Shown piece after piece: positions 13,641-27,400 of a stretch of 64,000 nt of DNA. The notes under the pieces are model-generated. The model was not told the origin of the DNA and made no database searches. It was given only the letters and a program-made list of their open reading frames with translations. The DNA is taken from the NCBI RefSeq assembly GCF_021155765.1, contig NC_060107.1:2152501-2216500 (forward strand), read 5' to 3'. How positions within the stretch are numbered: position 1 is the first letter of the stretch; each line of letters begins with the position of its first letter. The position numbers and the translations under genes are program-made. The DNA comes from Diprion similis (taxonomy: Eukaryota; Arthropoda; Insecta; Hymenoptera; Diprionidae).

Positions 13641-15004
13641 AAACGAAATCTATGCTATGCATTCGGATATGTGTTCGTGTGGGCACACAGCTCTGTGCGT
13701 CCGAAGTGGGAAAAAGATAACTCGACTGTTTCTAATTATAGCTGCGCGTGTAGCTTTAAAGATACAGTATATGTATGCAGTTATATACCGCTCGTGCATG
13801 CATGACGATGTGTGTACTCACGTTTATCAGACGCGCAGTTGACCAGTTGGACGAAAACTATCAGGTATAATAAGGATATGTTGTTTGGAATCAAGGACGT
13901 GTCGATCCTCCGCTGTTCGTGTTTTTTCCTACTCGGTATTCAGAAAAATAAAGGTCTCGAACACCTTCGCAGATCGCCCTCGCCTCTCACGACGAACGAC
14001 CTTCAACCTACACTGTGTACACGCCACTCGACAAAATTTAACTTATGAGAACGATAGATTCCAGTATACCGCGTCAGAACCACCGTCCTCACTCGACGTG
14101 AGTCGGAAGCAAACTGGCTCTAAACGGCCAACTTATTACTGCCTCTACCTCTTTTCCCCGAAACCAGCTTGTCCCTTGAACTTTGTCGCTTTTCGTTCGG
14201 TGTTGAGAGTTTTAGACCTCCGGTTTCTACGCCAATGCAGAGGCGCTGCTACTTGTGGATCAGCACAGCGACATCTATGAACGTATTTCTGAGCTCTACG
14301 CTGCCGGTAACCGACTTCTACTCTGCCGGTAACTGACCTGTACTTTGTCGTATTTGGCATCACGCAGGCAGCAGAGGCTCATACTTCGATTGCACATGCA
14401 CTGATAGTAAATACACATATCAGTGTCCAATTGGGACCAAAACACACCTGCGACTGCTGATTGAATGCTTCCAATCATCAACATCGATATATGATTGCTT
14501 CGCAAAGCCGAAAGCAGGCTGACCGCCTAAATTGAAAAATTGTTCAAGAACGAAGAATCTTGTACTAGCTTTGAAACTCGACTGACGATAATACAACATA
14601 TAAAAAATATGATTAGAAATAATAGTAGTCATTTAATCAACTTGCATTGCTTCATAATTTAGAAAATAAAGTTTTTTCAACAGGTTAGAATTACCAAAAG
14701 TCGTTGGACCTCGTAGGTGGCCACCTTGCGAGCTGAACTTGTTGTTTTAGCGTGTGTTTGAGCGCGAAAGTTGCGGAGCGTTTCGTAGGGGAAGAGTCAC
14801 ATCGTTTCGAGGTATGGACGAGTAGGATTTTTCGGAAAATTTCTCGTAATGTGTTAATATTCGTGGAATAAATTGAGCGGAAATATACGTTGATCGAGAA
14901 AATTACTTTTGAATTTGTGAAAGCCGTTAACCAGTTACCCCGGTAAATAATTGCGTCCAATTATACCGATACGCGTAATAAAGTCAGTTCAAAGAAGTCG
15001 AAAA

Positions 15005-17044
15005 ATGGCCGAGAAAAGCGCTGATTTAGAGGAGGATAATTCTGTAACGATGCTTGATGTCCTTCAAGAGGAAAATCAACTCGAGGAAGACGCCTACGCC
15101 GTGCTGGGTGCTTCCGATGATAAAAACTGCACCTACAACAAGGTATTTACTCGCATTCCGAGCTCGGATTGAACTGATTTTAACCTTTTCTCTCGATACC
15201 ACATCCTCGACAACCACTCAGCAGACTTTGGGTCTTTCATTGTATAATTCATCGCAGATATTTCACAACACGAGATAAATTTCACTTAATATTATATTTT
15301 TCAACTTACCGTTAATAATTTTGAAACAAATAATTTCATTTCAACGTATCCTATATTATTTACGTATTTACGATGCTAAACACCTAACGCAAATATATAT
15401 CACGTTAATGACAGAAATGTCAATGAATTGTATACAAACAGTAAACAGTTGACTTTGTTTGTCAACACAGTCCTGCATAGATTTTTCAAATTCTAAGCTT
15501 ACCAAATACCTTGAACTTATATTCTTGAAACACACCAACCTAAATTTTCAGGGCTACATTCGGCAGGCACTTTATGCCTGTAAGACCTGCCGCGGTGACG
15601 GACATCCGGCCGGAGTGTGTCTGGCCTGTAGTTTTCAGTGCCACGAAGGTCACGAGCTGGTTGAGCTTTATACCAAGCGCCACTTTCGCTGCGATTGTGG
15701 AAATTCGAAGTTTGGCGACAAAAAGTGTAGCTTGGAACAGGTGAGGATTTTTTTCTTGTACGGGATAGTTGAATGCGTCACAATCGATTTTTATACTCGT
15801 TTTCTATCTTTTTCAGACCAAGCGAGACACTAACGAAGAAAATCAATACAACCAAAACTTTGATGGTGTTTATTGCACCTGTGCCAGACCTTATCCAGAC
15901 CCTGAGGATACTAGCGGAGATGAAATGCTCCAGTGTGTTGTCTGCGAGGATTGGTACCACTCCAAGGTCAGAGAGCAGAAAACTTTAGTTGAACTGCCCT
16001 GCATCAGCCTGAAATTTTTATACAGTGATATAATTCTGGAAATATGTAGCGAAAAGAGATTTCGGTATCATTGTTAAATTTCTCTTCATTGATAGTTCTA
16101 ATCTACTTTTAAATCCGTCTTGGCTTTGCAGACTTCAGTTGTTCAACTATTTATTTCTTTCTTCTAACCATTTAGCACCTTGGATGTGGAGACATTTCCC
16201 CTCCGGATGATTATGACGAATTGATTTGCTCCGGTTGTATGCAGAAAAACATGTTCCTTTGGAAATATGCGTCAAAATACTCAGGTAAATCTTACTTTAA
16301 ATTAAAAAAATAATTCAATGCTATGCAGAATTTAATTTAAAGGCTAATTTATTGAGGATATTACCACAGTGAATAGGGATGCCAAGAAGGAGCCATCCAG
16401 TGGGAAGGACGAAACTGTAGATGTTGAAAACATTCCAGCAGGTTGTAAGATGCCTATAGAACTGCAATCGCCTTCAACGAGTGCCTGTTTTTGGGCAGAA
16501 GGTTGGAGATCATCTTTGTGTACTTGCGACAGTTGCAAAAAGGTATATTCTTTTACTATGAAATGTATTAATATTTTTGATTACTTTTTGAAAATTCATA
16601 TCCTTTCGTTTGTTCAATATTTACTTACGCTTGATAGATGTATGAAGAAAGCGGTATCGCATTCTTGCTTGATCCGATGGACAGTGTCCAGGTTTACGAA
16701 GAGGCTGGAAAAGCTAGCCAAACTGAATCCCAGTATGAAAAAGGAATGAAGGCACTCGCTTCGCTTGGTCATGTTCAGCAATTAACTGCCATTGAGGGTG
16801 AGGTCACGAATTGACAATAATTTATTTAAGTTTTTCGATTCTTTTCTAACATAATAAAAATAAAAATATTTTTTCCCTCCATACTTTGTTAGAATACAAC
16901 AACATGAAGGAAAGACTCAAAGAATACCTTCAAAAGTTTGCCGAGAATAAGAAGATCGTACGCGAGGAGGATATCAAAGAATTCTTTTCTGGGATGGAGG
17001 CAAACAAACGTCAGAAGGTTGTTGTGCCAACATTTTGTCGTTGA
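15005..17044 (+). CDS. UBR7: UBR7-type protein: UBR box and PHD finger (putative E3 ubiquitin ligase)
   Basis: Family members are nuclear UBR-box proteins; vertebrate UBR7 ubiquitinates histone H2B. Exons: 15005-15142, 15552-15740, 15817-15966, 16176-16284, 16370-16542, 16638-16797, 16893-17044. All have GT/AG borders and matching phases and give 356 aa (human about 425). The Cys/His-rich UBR box is about residues 47-109 (CKTCRGDGHPAGVCLACSF, then HFRCDCG). An atypical PHD finger is about 128-190 (YCTCARPYPD, LQCVVCEDWYHSKHLGCGD, CSGCM). The C-terminal part carries CXXC-like motifs (CTCDSCKK) and a helical end. The start ATG follows a 5' UTR with no competing upstream frame. The gene is head-to-head with CPT1 and tail-to-tail with tan. 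Confidence 0.95.
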
Positions 17045-18154
17045 TTAAAAAAAAAAAAAAAAAAAAAAAGGAGCGATGGAAGGACGATTAAAAGATATCT
17101 GAATTTTTAAAGAAAGCGCAATATGCCCACGTACTCATATTTTATCCCACAATATTATTAGGGCCTTAAAAATTATTATGTATAATCATCTATGTGTCGT
17201 AAATATAACATTATAATTTTCAAAATCAGTATCTATATAACATAAATTAATACTATAGAAAATTTACCTCAGGTTTTCCCCACTCCAAAAATAGCTTCAG
17301 TTAGATTAGTTTTTTTTTTTTCGTAACAGTTCTCCTGATCGGCGTTTTCTAAACTAACATAGTGCCGATGTATGAAAAAGCTTAATACATACGTAATAAT
17401 TACAGCTCTCAAAATCCCGCTGGAATCGCAAAACAGGCGACGAATGAACAGAGATCACTACAAAAGTAGTTCTTGAACAGAAATATCATCACGTAATTAT
17501 TGAAGCCATCGAAAAAACAAGAATGAAATATTACTACTCATGTCTAAAATTATTGTCGTTATTTTCCTAATCGTATAGCAAAGTCAGTCGTTACATACAG
17601 CAATAAATAACAACGAATCTTGCAACAGTTACTAACGTCTTTCGAAGTCCTTTTTAAAGTGTTAAATATATTCAAGACGCTGCTTTTATATAATTTGCCC
17701 CAAATTAAGGATCGGTAATGAGTTGGGATAAACGTTTGATAAATCAATGTATAGAATTTTGTTTTTAACGGTAATTGCTATAAATTTCATAATACACTTA
17801 AATTAAACTAAGCGATGTAAAAACAAAAATGTGGCTGGTCGATTGTTGAAGATTCAAATTTGTGTACCATGCGCGATGTTCGTTAATCATGAATGTGATA
17901 CAGGAATGATACATGATCTTTTTTAAACCATCATCATAGCTTGAACTTTCTTACAATTACGCAAATATTAAAATACAATCTAATTTCGGTTGCTTTTAAG
18001 TTTACATCCAAACTATAAATATTACCTAACATAAGATTAGTCGCAAAAAACCCTTTATCATCTCCAGTTAAGATGATTTAAACGCATTTTGCATTTTGGG
18101 CAAGTCAAAGGCACATTAAGAATTTATTTTCTATAATGGTATCTACTGCAGTTA
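17045..18154. other. UBR7-tan convergent intergenic/3' UTR region
   Basis: It starts two bases after the UBR7 stop with a run of about 23 A residues (17047-17069), which could misprime oligo-dT. AATAAA at 17602 could serve UBR7, and TTTATT at 18123-18128 gives AATAAA for tan, only about 27 nt past its stop. I see no coding exon. Confidence 0.6.
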
Positions 18155-21100
18155 TTAAATTCCAATGACTGATGATGTATTTTTCGAAACACTGTTTGTG
18201 TCATTGTTGTTGTTGTTGTTCAGTTGTAAGGGTATCACCATTATCGGATCGTTGCTTTTTGGATTATCAGTGTAGACGGACCAGGTTTTCTCAATGCAGT
18301 CAAATATGCCTGGTGAATATAATGAAAAGAAAAAACAGTTGATTACAAGCTCTTTGGACGCGCTGCATACTTATCTGTTGCACTCACCGACAGCGATAGT
18401 TGCAACGTGATCCACATTTCCGGTCTCAAAGACTCGGAACTCACTATCAGTCTGATCTCCTAAAATATTAATCACATCTTGACGATTCTTGGGTGAAGGA
18501 TGACGAGAAATTGCAGCCATTCTGCATTCACTGCTTTTAATAATCATACCATCAACTTCAGGTACACTTAGTCTCAAGTACCTGTTACAGAAAAAGTTTC
18601 AAAATTAAAATCTTGAAGCATATCGGATCATTATTTAAATCAGAGAAAATCATCTCATATTTACTTGTTACAGTGATAAAACTGCTCCCCAGGACTGGCA
18701 GTCAGAATGCTAAGCTGCGACTGCGAAGCCCCAATTTCTACCGGACCAACTTCTGCGTTGTGAAACATTCTGTCTCCTTCCTGAGTGAGAAAAGTCATGT
18801 TGACTGAAAATCCTTCCGCTGCTCCATACCCTTCGTTTCTCAAGGTTTGTTGCGCTTGCACAAAGTTCTCAACGCCGAGCAGAGAACGAGTGATGAAGTA
18901 CCTGGCTGTAGCGTATGAAAGTTGAATTATTCAACGTTAAAAGGAAGCAAATGGCGACAAAGAGATTCACAAATCTTTTATAAGAAATCTACTCGTGTAC
19001 TCACGAGTTTTCCCAGATCTCAGTATCTTGGCGCTCAGAGTATTGATGCTGTACACCAGACCGTGATGATTGAAGCCCATCGTGTAACCAGGAAGAAAAC
19101 CGGCGTAGCTGAGTGACGTAAACTTCTCTTCTCTGAGACCAGGTTCGACAATGTGTGCCGACACAAGGTACCAATGATTCATTGTTTCGTCTAACGCATC
19201 TTCGGTATGGCCCAATACTTCCTAAATACGTCAAATGACCATTGAAAAGTTTGTATTAGTTTTTAGTAGTATTGATTGCAACGAAATTAGCTTGAAAAAT
19301 TGAATTGTAATATTTCAGCGAATGGATGAACATGCTTGGTCTTCTCACCTGGCCTGGCTGGTTGCAAATCACAGTGGAGCAGCCGACCGGTTTTGTGTTC
19401 TCAGGAGTACCAGTTGCTGCGATTGGTAGAATCTCATCGAGATGCATCAGGAAGAGCTGTAGGAAATAAGGATATTACATAAGTAGTAGATGTGAATCCC
19501 TTTCACCAATTAGCTGATTGCGCTGTTACCTTGTGAAAAGGGACTTTAGCTCCATCGGCAGTCCCTTGAATTTCTCTCACGTACTGTGGAAATTGTTCCT
19601 TAACGCTGGATAACGTTTCATCGTATACCTTGCGTCCTGCTTCAGTTTCGTATAATGGTAAATAGGACTCGTTCAACGGTCTGTAATTGCTAACGTAATT
19701 TTGAATCAGGCTCGCGAATGTTCGTCCCTGAAAAACAACAGCGTCCCCGATTAGAAGTTGGTGTGAACCATTAGCTCTATTACGCAATTGGACTCACTAA
19801 AGGTCGTTTGATCATTATAAACAGTCATGTCAGTGTAAATGCAGGCGTTTTTAATATTGACTGTGATTAGCTAGCTTATATATGTATAATTATGTAGCCA
19901 AAGGAAAGATTTTTCAATTACAATTGCGTATTGCTTAATTATTGCAATATTAAACTTGTCCTCGAATGAATGTGAGAAACGTTCAATAAGTCCCTTTGAC
20001 CATCATGCAGATCTTATATGGGGTTGAGATTGAATTGAGTAATTATACTCCTCTTACTAGGAATACCATTGTGAGTCTCTTTCTTTCCTTTTCCATGCAT
20101 TTTAATTCTATTCTTCAACAAAAGAGGCGAATTATCATAAGTATAAACTTTAGCGAATACTAAATGGAAGTGTAAGTTGTAGCACATAATAATAGATATT
20201 GAAGGCCACTCTACATGCATTGGAGAAATTCTTGCCTGGTATTGCAACTGTATGATTTTTTTTTAGATTCTAATCCAAAACGAGTTTCAAGGATCCGGTT
20301 TGGCCTGAACAGTGACATATTTGCTAGGCAGGACTTGTCTAGGAATATTATACTGCACAAGGCTGATTTTAAGATAATAATTAGTTGATAAGCTCTTTGC
20401 ATGTTAGTACTTTCAGTGATCATAGATTATCCGATGAAAAAAAAAAAAAAAAAAAAAAAAACTGCATGATCGGGAGTTGTAATTTTCAATTCAGCTAAAA
20501 TCATGATTTTACATCGATGCACGCTAAACAAATTCGATTCAACAAAAATATCCCTATACGTATAAGTATAGGTATGTGCTGCACATTGACCTAGATTCTC
20601 GTATAACTATTAGCTTAGCTTTATCACTTTGCTATCAAACTGATTACGCGGAATATGTTATAAATATCGTTATGCCTAGATGTCCTATTTAGCTGCATAA
20701 CATAATCTTGAGAAATTTTTTTTTAAATTTCAAACTTTCCTATAATTAAATGATAATAATTTTCTTATCTAAATTGCGTCCTTCAGATATACTTATTTGC
20801 ACATTTTGTTGTGAGGGCTTAAATGTATTCTTGTAATTCAGCACAGAACGCAGAAGCTTTTGCAGCCTTTAACTTGAGGAATTAAAAATTTGTAATCAGT
20901 GTTTTAACTCTCCGATACGTTCCAAGTATATCTGGTTGCCTGCGACTCGCTATTCGGGCGTAACTAAGGAATTGCAAATACAAATTTCAACAGATTTCGG
21001 ATTGCGAAAAATCCGTATGAAGTCGAATTAAGCGGGTTTTAAATCGTCAATAGTCTCGAACTGAAAACTTCGAAGATCAAAGGAGTTGGGTCATTATCTG

Positions 21101-21474
21101 CGTATTTCAATTGCAACATCTGTTTTTCACTGGACCAGTGATCTGAGCAGCGGTACATCGTTAATCATCAGCAATGATTAAGAATTTACTTTCATATATA
21201 AATACATCTGTAGGTTTGATGATAAAACTAGGTCACACCGCCATAAAATTGGCTCATAAAATGAATCGCGTACATAACATTGTCCGTGAAATCGAATTGC
21301 AATAAATTTGTACGAAAATTAGTGCCTCTTATACGTATACCTGTAGGTAGGGACTATACTCACTATGTCGAAACCGATCTCGTAGTGAGTTCCTCTGGCA
21401 TGAATGACGGGGATCGCATTTCGGCGGCCAATGCTCTCGACTGGAGTTGCCTTTCCGTTCACTGCGGTACTCAT
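18155..21474 (-). CDS. tan (t): N-beta-alanyl-dopamine hydrolase (Tan)
   Basis: Tan hydrolyses N-beta-alanyl-dopamine and carcinine, recycling dopamine and histamine and darkening cuticle; it opposes Ebony. Exons in transcript order: 21474-21364, 19727-19530, 19456-19349, 19221-19005, 18905-18665, 18581-18388, 18309-18155. Phases agree throughout and give 407 aa (fly 387). The fold is the Ntn-hydrolase acyl-CoA:6-APA acyltransferase family. The autocatalytic site is Gly128-Cys129 in KPVGCSTV, and Cys129 becomes the N-terminal nucleophile of the beta chain. Other family-like stretches are IPVIHARGTHYEIGFDI near the start and SLSYAGFLPGYTMGFNHHGL. An upstream in-frame ATG at 21528 exists, but the start at 21474 gives the more usual N terminus. 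The C terminus has a short Asn run from a GTT microsatellite (18204-18220). Intron 1 is 1.6 kb and has no exon that I can see. Confidence 0.93.
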
Positions 21475-24400
21475 TATGTCTATTGCGTGTCTACGACGTT
21501 TTTTTTTTTGCTGACAATCAGTTGTCACAGCTCACCGCAATTCCGGTCTCAAAGTATGTCTGGTATCAGAGATTTTGATCGGCGACCAATATTTCCATAC
21601 GATACTGTAACTTGAATTCGAGCAGCATTTAACGAATATATTATTATTATTTTATCTCGGAACAAAGAATTTAGCGAGTACTTTACATCTTGTTTTAATA
21701 CTGCAATGAATATATAACTAAAATTCATTAGATTTTATTCACATACTTTTTTATGTTTGATTGATTTCATTTACTTTGTTGATGAGCATTGATTTTAGAA
21801 TTTTAAGAATTTTAAAGAATATTTTCCGGCATATGGCAGGTGAAAAAGTATTTTTTCAAATTGTATAAATTTCATCATACGTTTAGACGATTTAAATCGA
21901 AAAAAGCAAATTATATAATATATTGATTATTGCGGCAAAAACACAGGTTTCATCGGTAAACGTGACATCACTATTCGCTATCCGTAAACAAGAAATAGAT
22001 GGAAAAAAAATGCACCCCAAGACAAGTTTAGTTTAATTGATTTCACGAAGCATGCATACTTTTTCGCGGTGAATTAATACCGGAAATTTTTTTACACAGA
22101 TAATAAAACAGAAAATATATTTCGACTATTAACAATAATAATAGCGTATGGCAGTTTATTATCATTCAAACAATATAAATTAAGCCCTGTCAAAGATTTT
22201 TTTTGCACTTATAACATATTATACGTGTGTACGGATACATTTGAAGAATAGTGATTTTTTTCAACGAAAAACGAAAAATTTCATTAAGCCGTTTCAAATT
22301 GTTTACCTAACTTGACGATAATTGATAATTCCTAATACTGGCACTGCACGTGGATATTCTTGTGATTTATTTGAGCAGTGTATCAACAACCGAATCTGAA
22401 TGTAGTGATATGAAGATCGCGAGAGAACTGACAGCGGTTTCGTGAACACTCATGTCTTATTGACGATAGTAGTATACCTATACTTGTATGCCTGTATCTG
22501 TAAAAAAATTTCAACACACATGCACTGCAATGTGAAGACTTGTATCTAGGTATTTTCAAGGTCGTGAATAGAGGAACGCGTCTGAATTGACTCTATAAGA
22601 ACTGAAATGGCGTGGATTCTCTCACAACGAAACCCGAGCCATTTATTTTTCTTATTTCTCGTAGGTATAATGCATGTATTTATCCTATAAAATTATACCT
22701 ATACATATATCTCTTTCAAAGAATAAAACAAACGAACTTAAATTTATTTCTGTGTTTCATTTTTGTTAGAATAATAATTTCTATTACTTTATAGTTATTA
22801 TTTGTCGCTTTATGTCGATTCAAAATCCTTTCTAATGTAAGGTCACGATAGGCTGTAACGTTGTGTACATCTGTACACAAACTCACCGCGATAGTAGGTT
22901 CCGTTTGATTTGGAGACGTGTGTTTTATTATTTTTTCTTCTTTCTCAAATCACGGCTGGCTCAGAGAGGTGAAATGCTAACAATATTGAAGCACGTTTCG
23001 AAAACACTGGAGCACCGTGTGTTGATATTTTCGATTTGCCAGGCAGAGACAACGGTGTGAAACAGAAACCCGACGGTCTGAGTCCACCTCTCGAAATTCA
23101 ATTTGCGTCTAGTTGCCTCCAAGACTTGACGCCGATGTGGGTTCTAAATATCCAACAACCACCACTCATCCTCGTCTAGTAAATCCGTCTTTCAGCGCAG
23201 GCGCCAAATGAAGACTTTGAAAAGACTTTGTATTTACATTCATCGTGAATAATGCATAGTACACGCATACCTGTAACCTAGCACCGCAAATGAGCTTATT
23301 CGATGTCACGTGACTGTAACGTTGGAAGATTTGAATTTTCAAACTTTGCGCTCCGACTCCCGCCGCGCGATTCGACCAACGACAGAATAATGTTCCGTTA
23401 GCCTTGTCAAGTTCGATTATTCAAACTCCTTTCTCGCAATAATTGCGGAATATTTTCGTAGAAAATATTGGGTATACAAGCATTTCGTCAAATATTAATC
23501 TGCTGGTCGAACATCTGACGCTAAACTTTGTTAATTGAATGCAGGATTTTTTTTCTAAAACCATTCTTGCAAAATATTCACTCTGTCAAATGATCTCGGA
23601 ACAAATTTAAAATGTGTCATTCTATGCACCAGATAATTAATCTTAATAAATGCACGTAATGATAATAATTATACCTTAAATATGTATGTTGTGTGAAGTT
23701 GTATTAGATAATGTATGAGTAGTTCTTATTTATCTGTAGTTTTTACTCGATGGTTGCATTTACGACGGATGTGAAAGACGGCCGGTAATTAAATCGCTAT
23801 AATCCCTCACTGAAAATTGTACAGACTGTATTATTTATGAGGCTTTATATACATTGTCGAGTTTGTTATTACTACGATGTTTTTTTTGTTTAAAGTCAGC
23901 TATTTTCTAATGAGATCAGCGCTACCCGCTTATTAGTATTATTTTATTAATTTTCTCTCCCTTTTATCTCTCTGTTTATTATCTCCATTTGCATTTTCAC
24001 TTTTGCAATAATGCTGTCAATTAGATACTCAGTTAATCAATGTTGCATAGCGAATTATAGATGTATATTGAACGGGGCTGTCGTCATCGCTGCATTCCAT
24101 TTATAATAGGGGAAAAATAAATAAATAGGAAACTCGTCTAACAAGCCAGGTGATATAATATTAATATTTCAAATCATCGAATTTACACTGGATGGATGTG
24201 AAACATCTGTTTGAAATATACAGATGTCCCTGTGTATTCTAACAATAAGTATTACGTGTTGTAAATATTGAAACTGTTAAAAGCAAAAGATGGCAAAGCG
24301 AGGCGTTATGTAAGCGAAGAAGGTAAAGATTAAAAGTTTGAAAAAAAGAAAAAAAATTACCACCGCCTCTCGGCCGTTGGGACATCACATAATAAAAAAA

Positions 24401-27400
24401 TATAACTAGTGTTTAACCCAATTTCGAATATGCTCGACATTTGTATCTACTGTTAGATATTGTATTAATTTAAGGAAAATGTTCACGACGGCATCCGCAT
24501 GTCGTCGCGAAGGAAATCGCGCAAATACCTGTTAAAACTTTCAGCATCTTGCACAATACCCATTGTAACAAAGATAGTGGCCACAATGAAATCTTTTTCA
24601 CATTCTGCGCAGCTATAATAATCTGCACTGTTATTTGCAATTTGCAAATAAAATAGGTTACTTAGTAAATAAGACAATGATAATAATTTATACTTTAATC
24701 ACATAAATTGATATTGTATTGCGTCATTCATGGGGGATAAATCCAAAAACCGATTGTAAGGGAAAAAAATCGAGTCGGTCGATTAATCTATTTTGATAAA
24801 TAATCGATTTTACTCGACTAATCGAGGAAAAATAATGGATGAAATCGATCGATTATTTTCGGTAATTATAATCATGCAGGAATCGCAGCTTTGCCAAGTT
24901 GTGATTAACGCGTTTATTTCATAATTTTTATGGTCTCCGCTAAAACGTAGAGGAAAAGGGAACAGGAAAAATATAAGAGCAAAACAATGTATCCATAGTT
25001 CGACAAGAAATATAACATAAATTACAAGGAAACTTGTAATTACAATATGTACGCGCAAAGTTGTTGTACAATATGATAGGTATGAAAAAAGTAGGAATAA
25101 AAATTTTAAACGCCACAACACCTGCTAACAGACTGATAAAAAATGGTCTTGCTTGGCGAACTTGTCTATCAAGTCATTACGACACAGGAAATAAATCTTA
25201 TAATTTGCCATAATATATAATGTATACTAATGCTGTTACGTATAATAATTAGCCGTTATATAATCCATACACCGGTCAGATAGTTTTATACCGATCAATG
25301 CCACCTCTAATGTGGCAACGATCGGGAATTATGCAATATCCACATACTGCTAGCATAAACAAAACATGTATCGGCCCCTCTCGATTATCCTCATCGATTC
25401 GCTTATATAATAATCGCGAACAAGTTGCCGCTGCACGTGAATGTCTAAGGTCACTCATACCTATTATACCTATATAAACGTAACGTTGTAACATTTTATT
25501 GTTAGAAATAACACTATGTACTTTAATTATAGTTCACGGATTAAATTATACCCACATATCGCCTATGAACGTATGTATGTCGAAATGTTAATATAGTATG
25601 TGAACTAATGATGCTATTCACTACACTTCAAGGCCATGCCCAAGCGCACTATCGACTCAAGCAGTCTAGTCGGTTATAATGACAATGATAATAAATAATT
25701 AACATGGTCTATGTCGATTAAGCTTCTTATACTTTAGAAATTTAATATAAATGTAAGAAAAATGCAAGCATTGTTATAAATTTGTGTCGGTACCATATAT
25801 GTTTCGAAAGCCATGAAGCGAAAGGCGGAATAAGTAGTTTCGATTCCTGATATCACAACTTTCGAAAAAGTCTACTGACGACTGGTTTAGAAAAGAATGT
25901 AAAAAATGGTTAAAACAAAACATGTCCAACTGATATTAACAGCTTATGCAATTCTCATCGGAACCCCTATCCAAACACTCGAAATGTGTATCCTGCCTGA
26001 TAGGTCATTTAAAATCGCACAACTCGTAGTATTATAGGTATGGATTTAATTTTTTTCTTCGTAACGACTATTAATTGTCCATCATTGTGTGTGTATAATG
26101 TGAATTTTGTATCAAGAAAAAGTGAGATTGAAATGACTAAAAATTTGATCGAACGTACCTTAATCGTTTTATTGTAAAGATATGAAATTGTTGTATCAAA
26201 AGAATTTGAGCTTATTTTAATTCATGTTTTTTGCGTCAAAAATTCCATGATTAAAACAGGTAATGAAATTTGTTATTACAAAAATCTTTTGCACCGGCTG
26301 AACATTAGAATTGTTCAAGCGCACAAAATGGATTCTTCGAGTCTTGTCATTTATTAACTCGATATTCAATGGGTTAGACTAAAAAATTTGCTGTTGTACG
26401 ATGTATAAACAGTATAAACTGAACATTTATCAGTAGTTTTTGTTTATGTTGCAGATGAATCGAAATTTTGTATCATGCTTTCTTCGTTTCTAATAATTAG
26501 TCTGACGACAAATTTATCCCACGATTTTAACGTTATCCGTAGCTGATTTACTACTCGACTAAACTCGGTTTTATAAGTATCTCTGAAGCTACTTCCGTCG
26601 CGAGAAAGTTCACTACCTAGTGGCTGTTTATGGTACTAGTATACTGATGTTTACCATGAATATATTCTCTACTTTTTTCAAAGCATGTGGTGTTTCTTTC
26701 ACTCCGTAAACAAATTCGTGCAACTGATTCAACCAGTTACGCCAAACAAGCTCTGGCTGGATCAACAAAGTATGGTATTTGATCGATGTAAATTTTTTGT
26801 TAGCTATATTATGTAGTTATTCTATTTGAAGTACCTAATTGTTTCTGTTAACGAACACGCGACTTGGAGAAACAATGCATAAACTCCAAATGAAATGATA
26901 TTTAGTTGACTCAACTTTGGAAACACATCAAATCAATGGGTTCACTCGAATCAATTCATCAGTCAATCGCATTATTTGTACCAATTAAGGGATCCAAGAA
27001 TGAATCGAATGGACTCCAACAAAATCTATATGGATGGTTTTTGGTATATTACTGCGGTTACAAAAGCCCAATAAAACTGTTTTGGGTGGCTGACATCAAT
27101 TTTCGATTTCACACCCGACCAAGACATCACTTCGTTGCTTTCGAAAGAGAACTTGTATTCTGTAAAATAACAATTTTACTCCATCATCTTTGATATGCAG
27201 TGATCAATGCTTTTCCCTATTTTTCATATCGGAGCAACACTTTATATTAGTACCTTAGTCATAGTTGATCGCACGTAAAACATAAGGTTGCGAATTTAAT
27301 AAAATCCCATTCATATGTGCAATGTGTATCGCATGTATTATAGAAAGGTAGAAAGAGGTAAGGCAAGAAGGCGGTCAGAACGTTAGGATCTCCATGACAC

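Larger units (their letters stand above)
6287..15004. other. Divergent CPT1/UBR7 region: 5' introns, promoters, no coding exon seen
   Basis: About 8.7 kb separates the CPT1 start exon (minus) from the UBR7 start codon (plus). No open frame here has splice-flanked, conserved-looking protein. CPT1 should have at least one non-coding first exon here because its start exon begins at a splice acceptor. The stretch is mostly AT-rich with A-tracts near 9590 and 9770, and carries three copies of a degenerate inverted-repeat element (listed separately). GC content rises from about 12500 to 14800, where promoters are most likely. Confidence 0.7.

Noticed and set aside
13885..14280. 131-aa plus-strand frame
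   Set aside because: Low-complexity Arg/Ser-rich translation in the promoter zone, with several overlapping frames of equal length on both strands and no family resemblance.
24720..24865. Cluster of ATCGAT/TCGATTA motifs resembling DREF or homeodomain sites
   Set aside because: AT-rich sequence yields such motifs by chance, and there is no nearby transcription start to support them.
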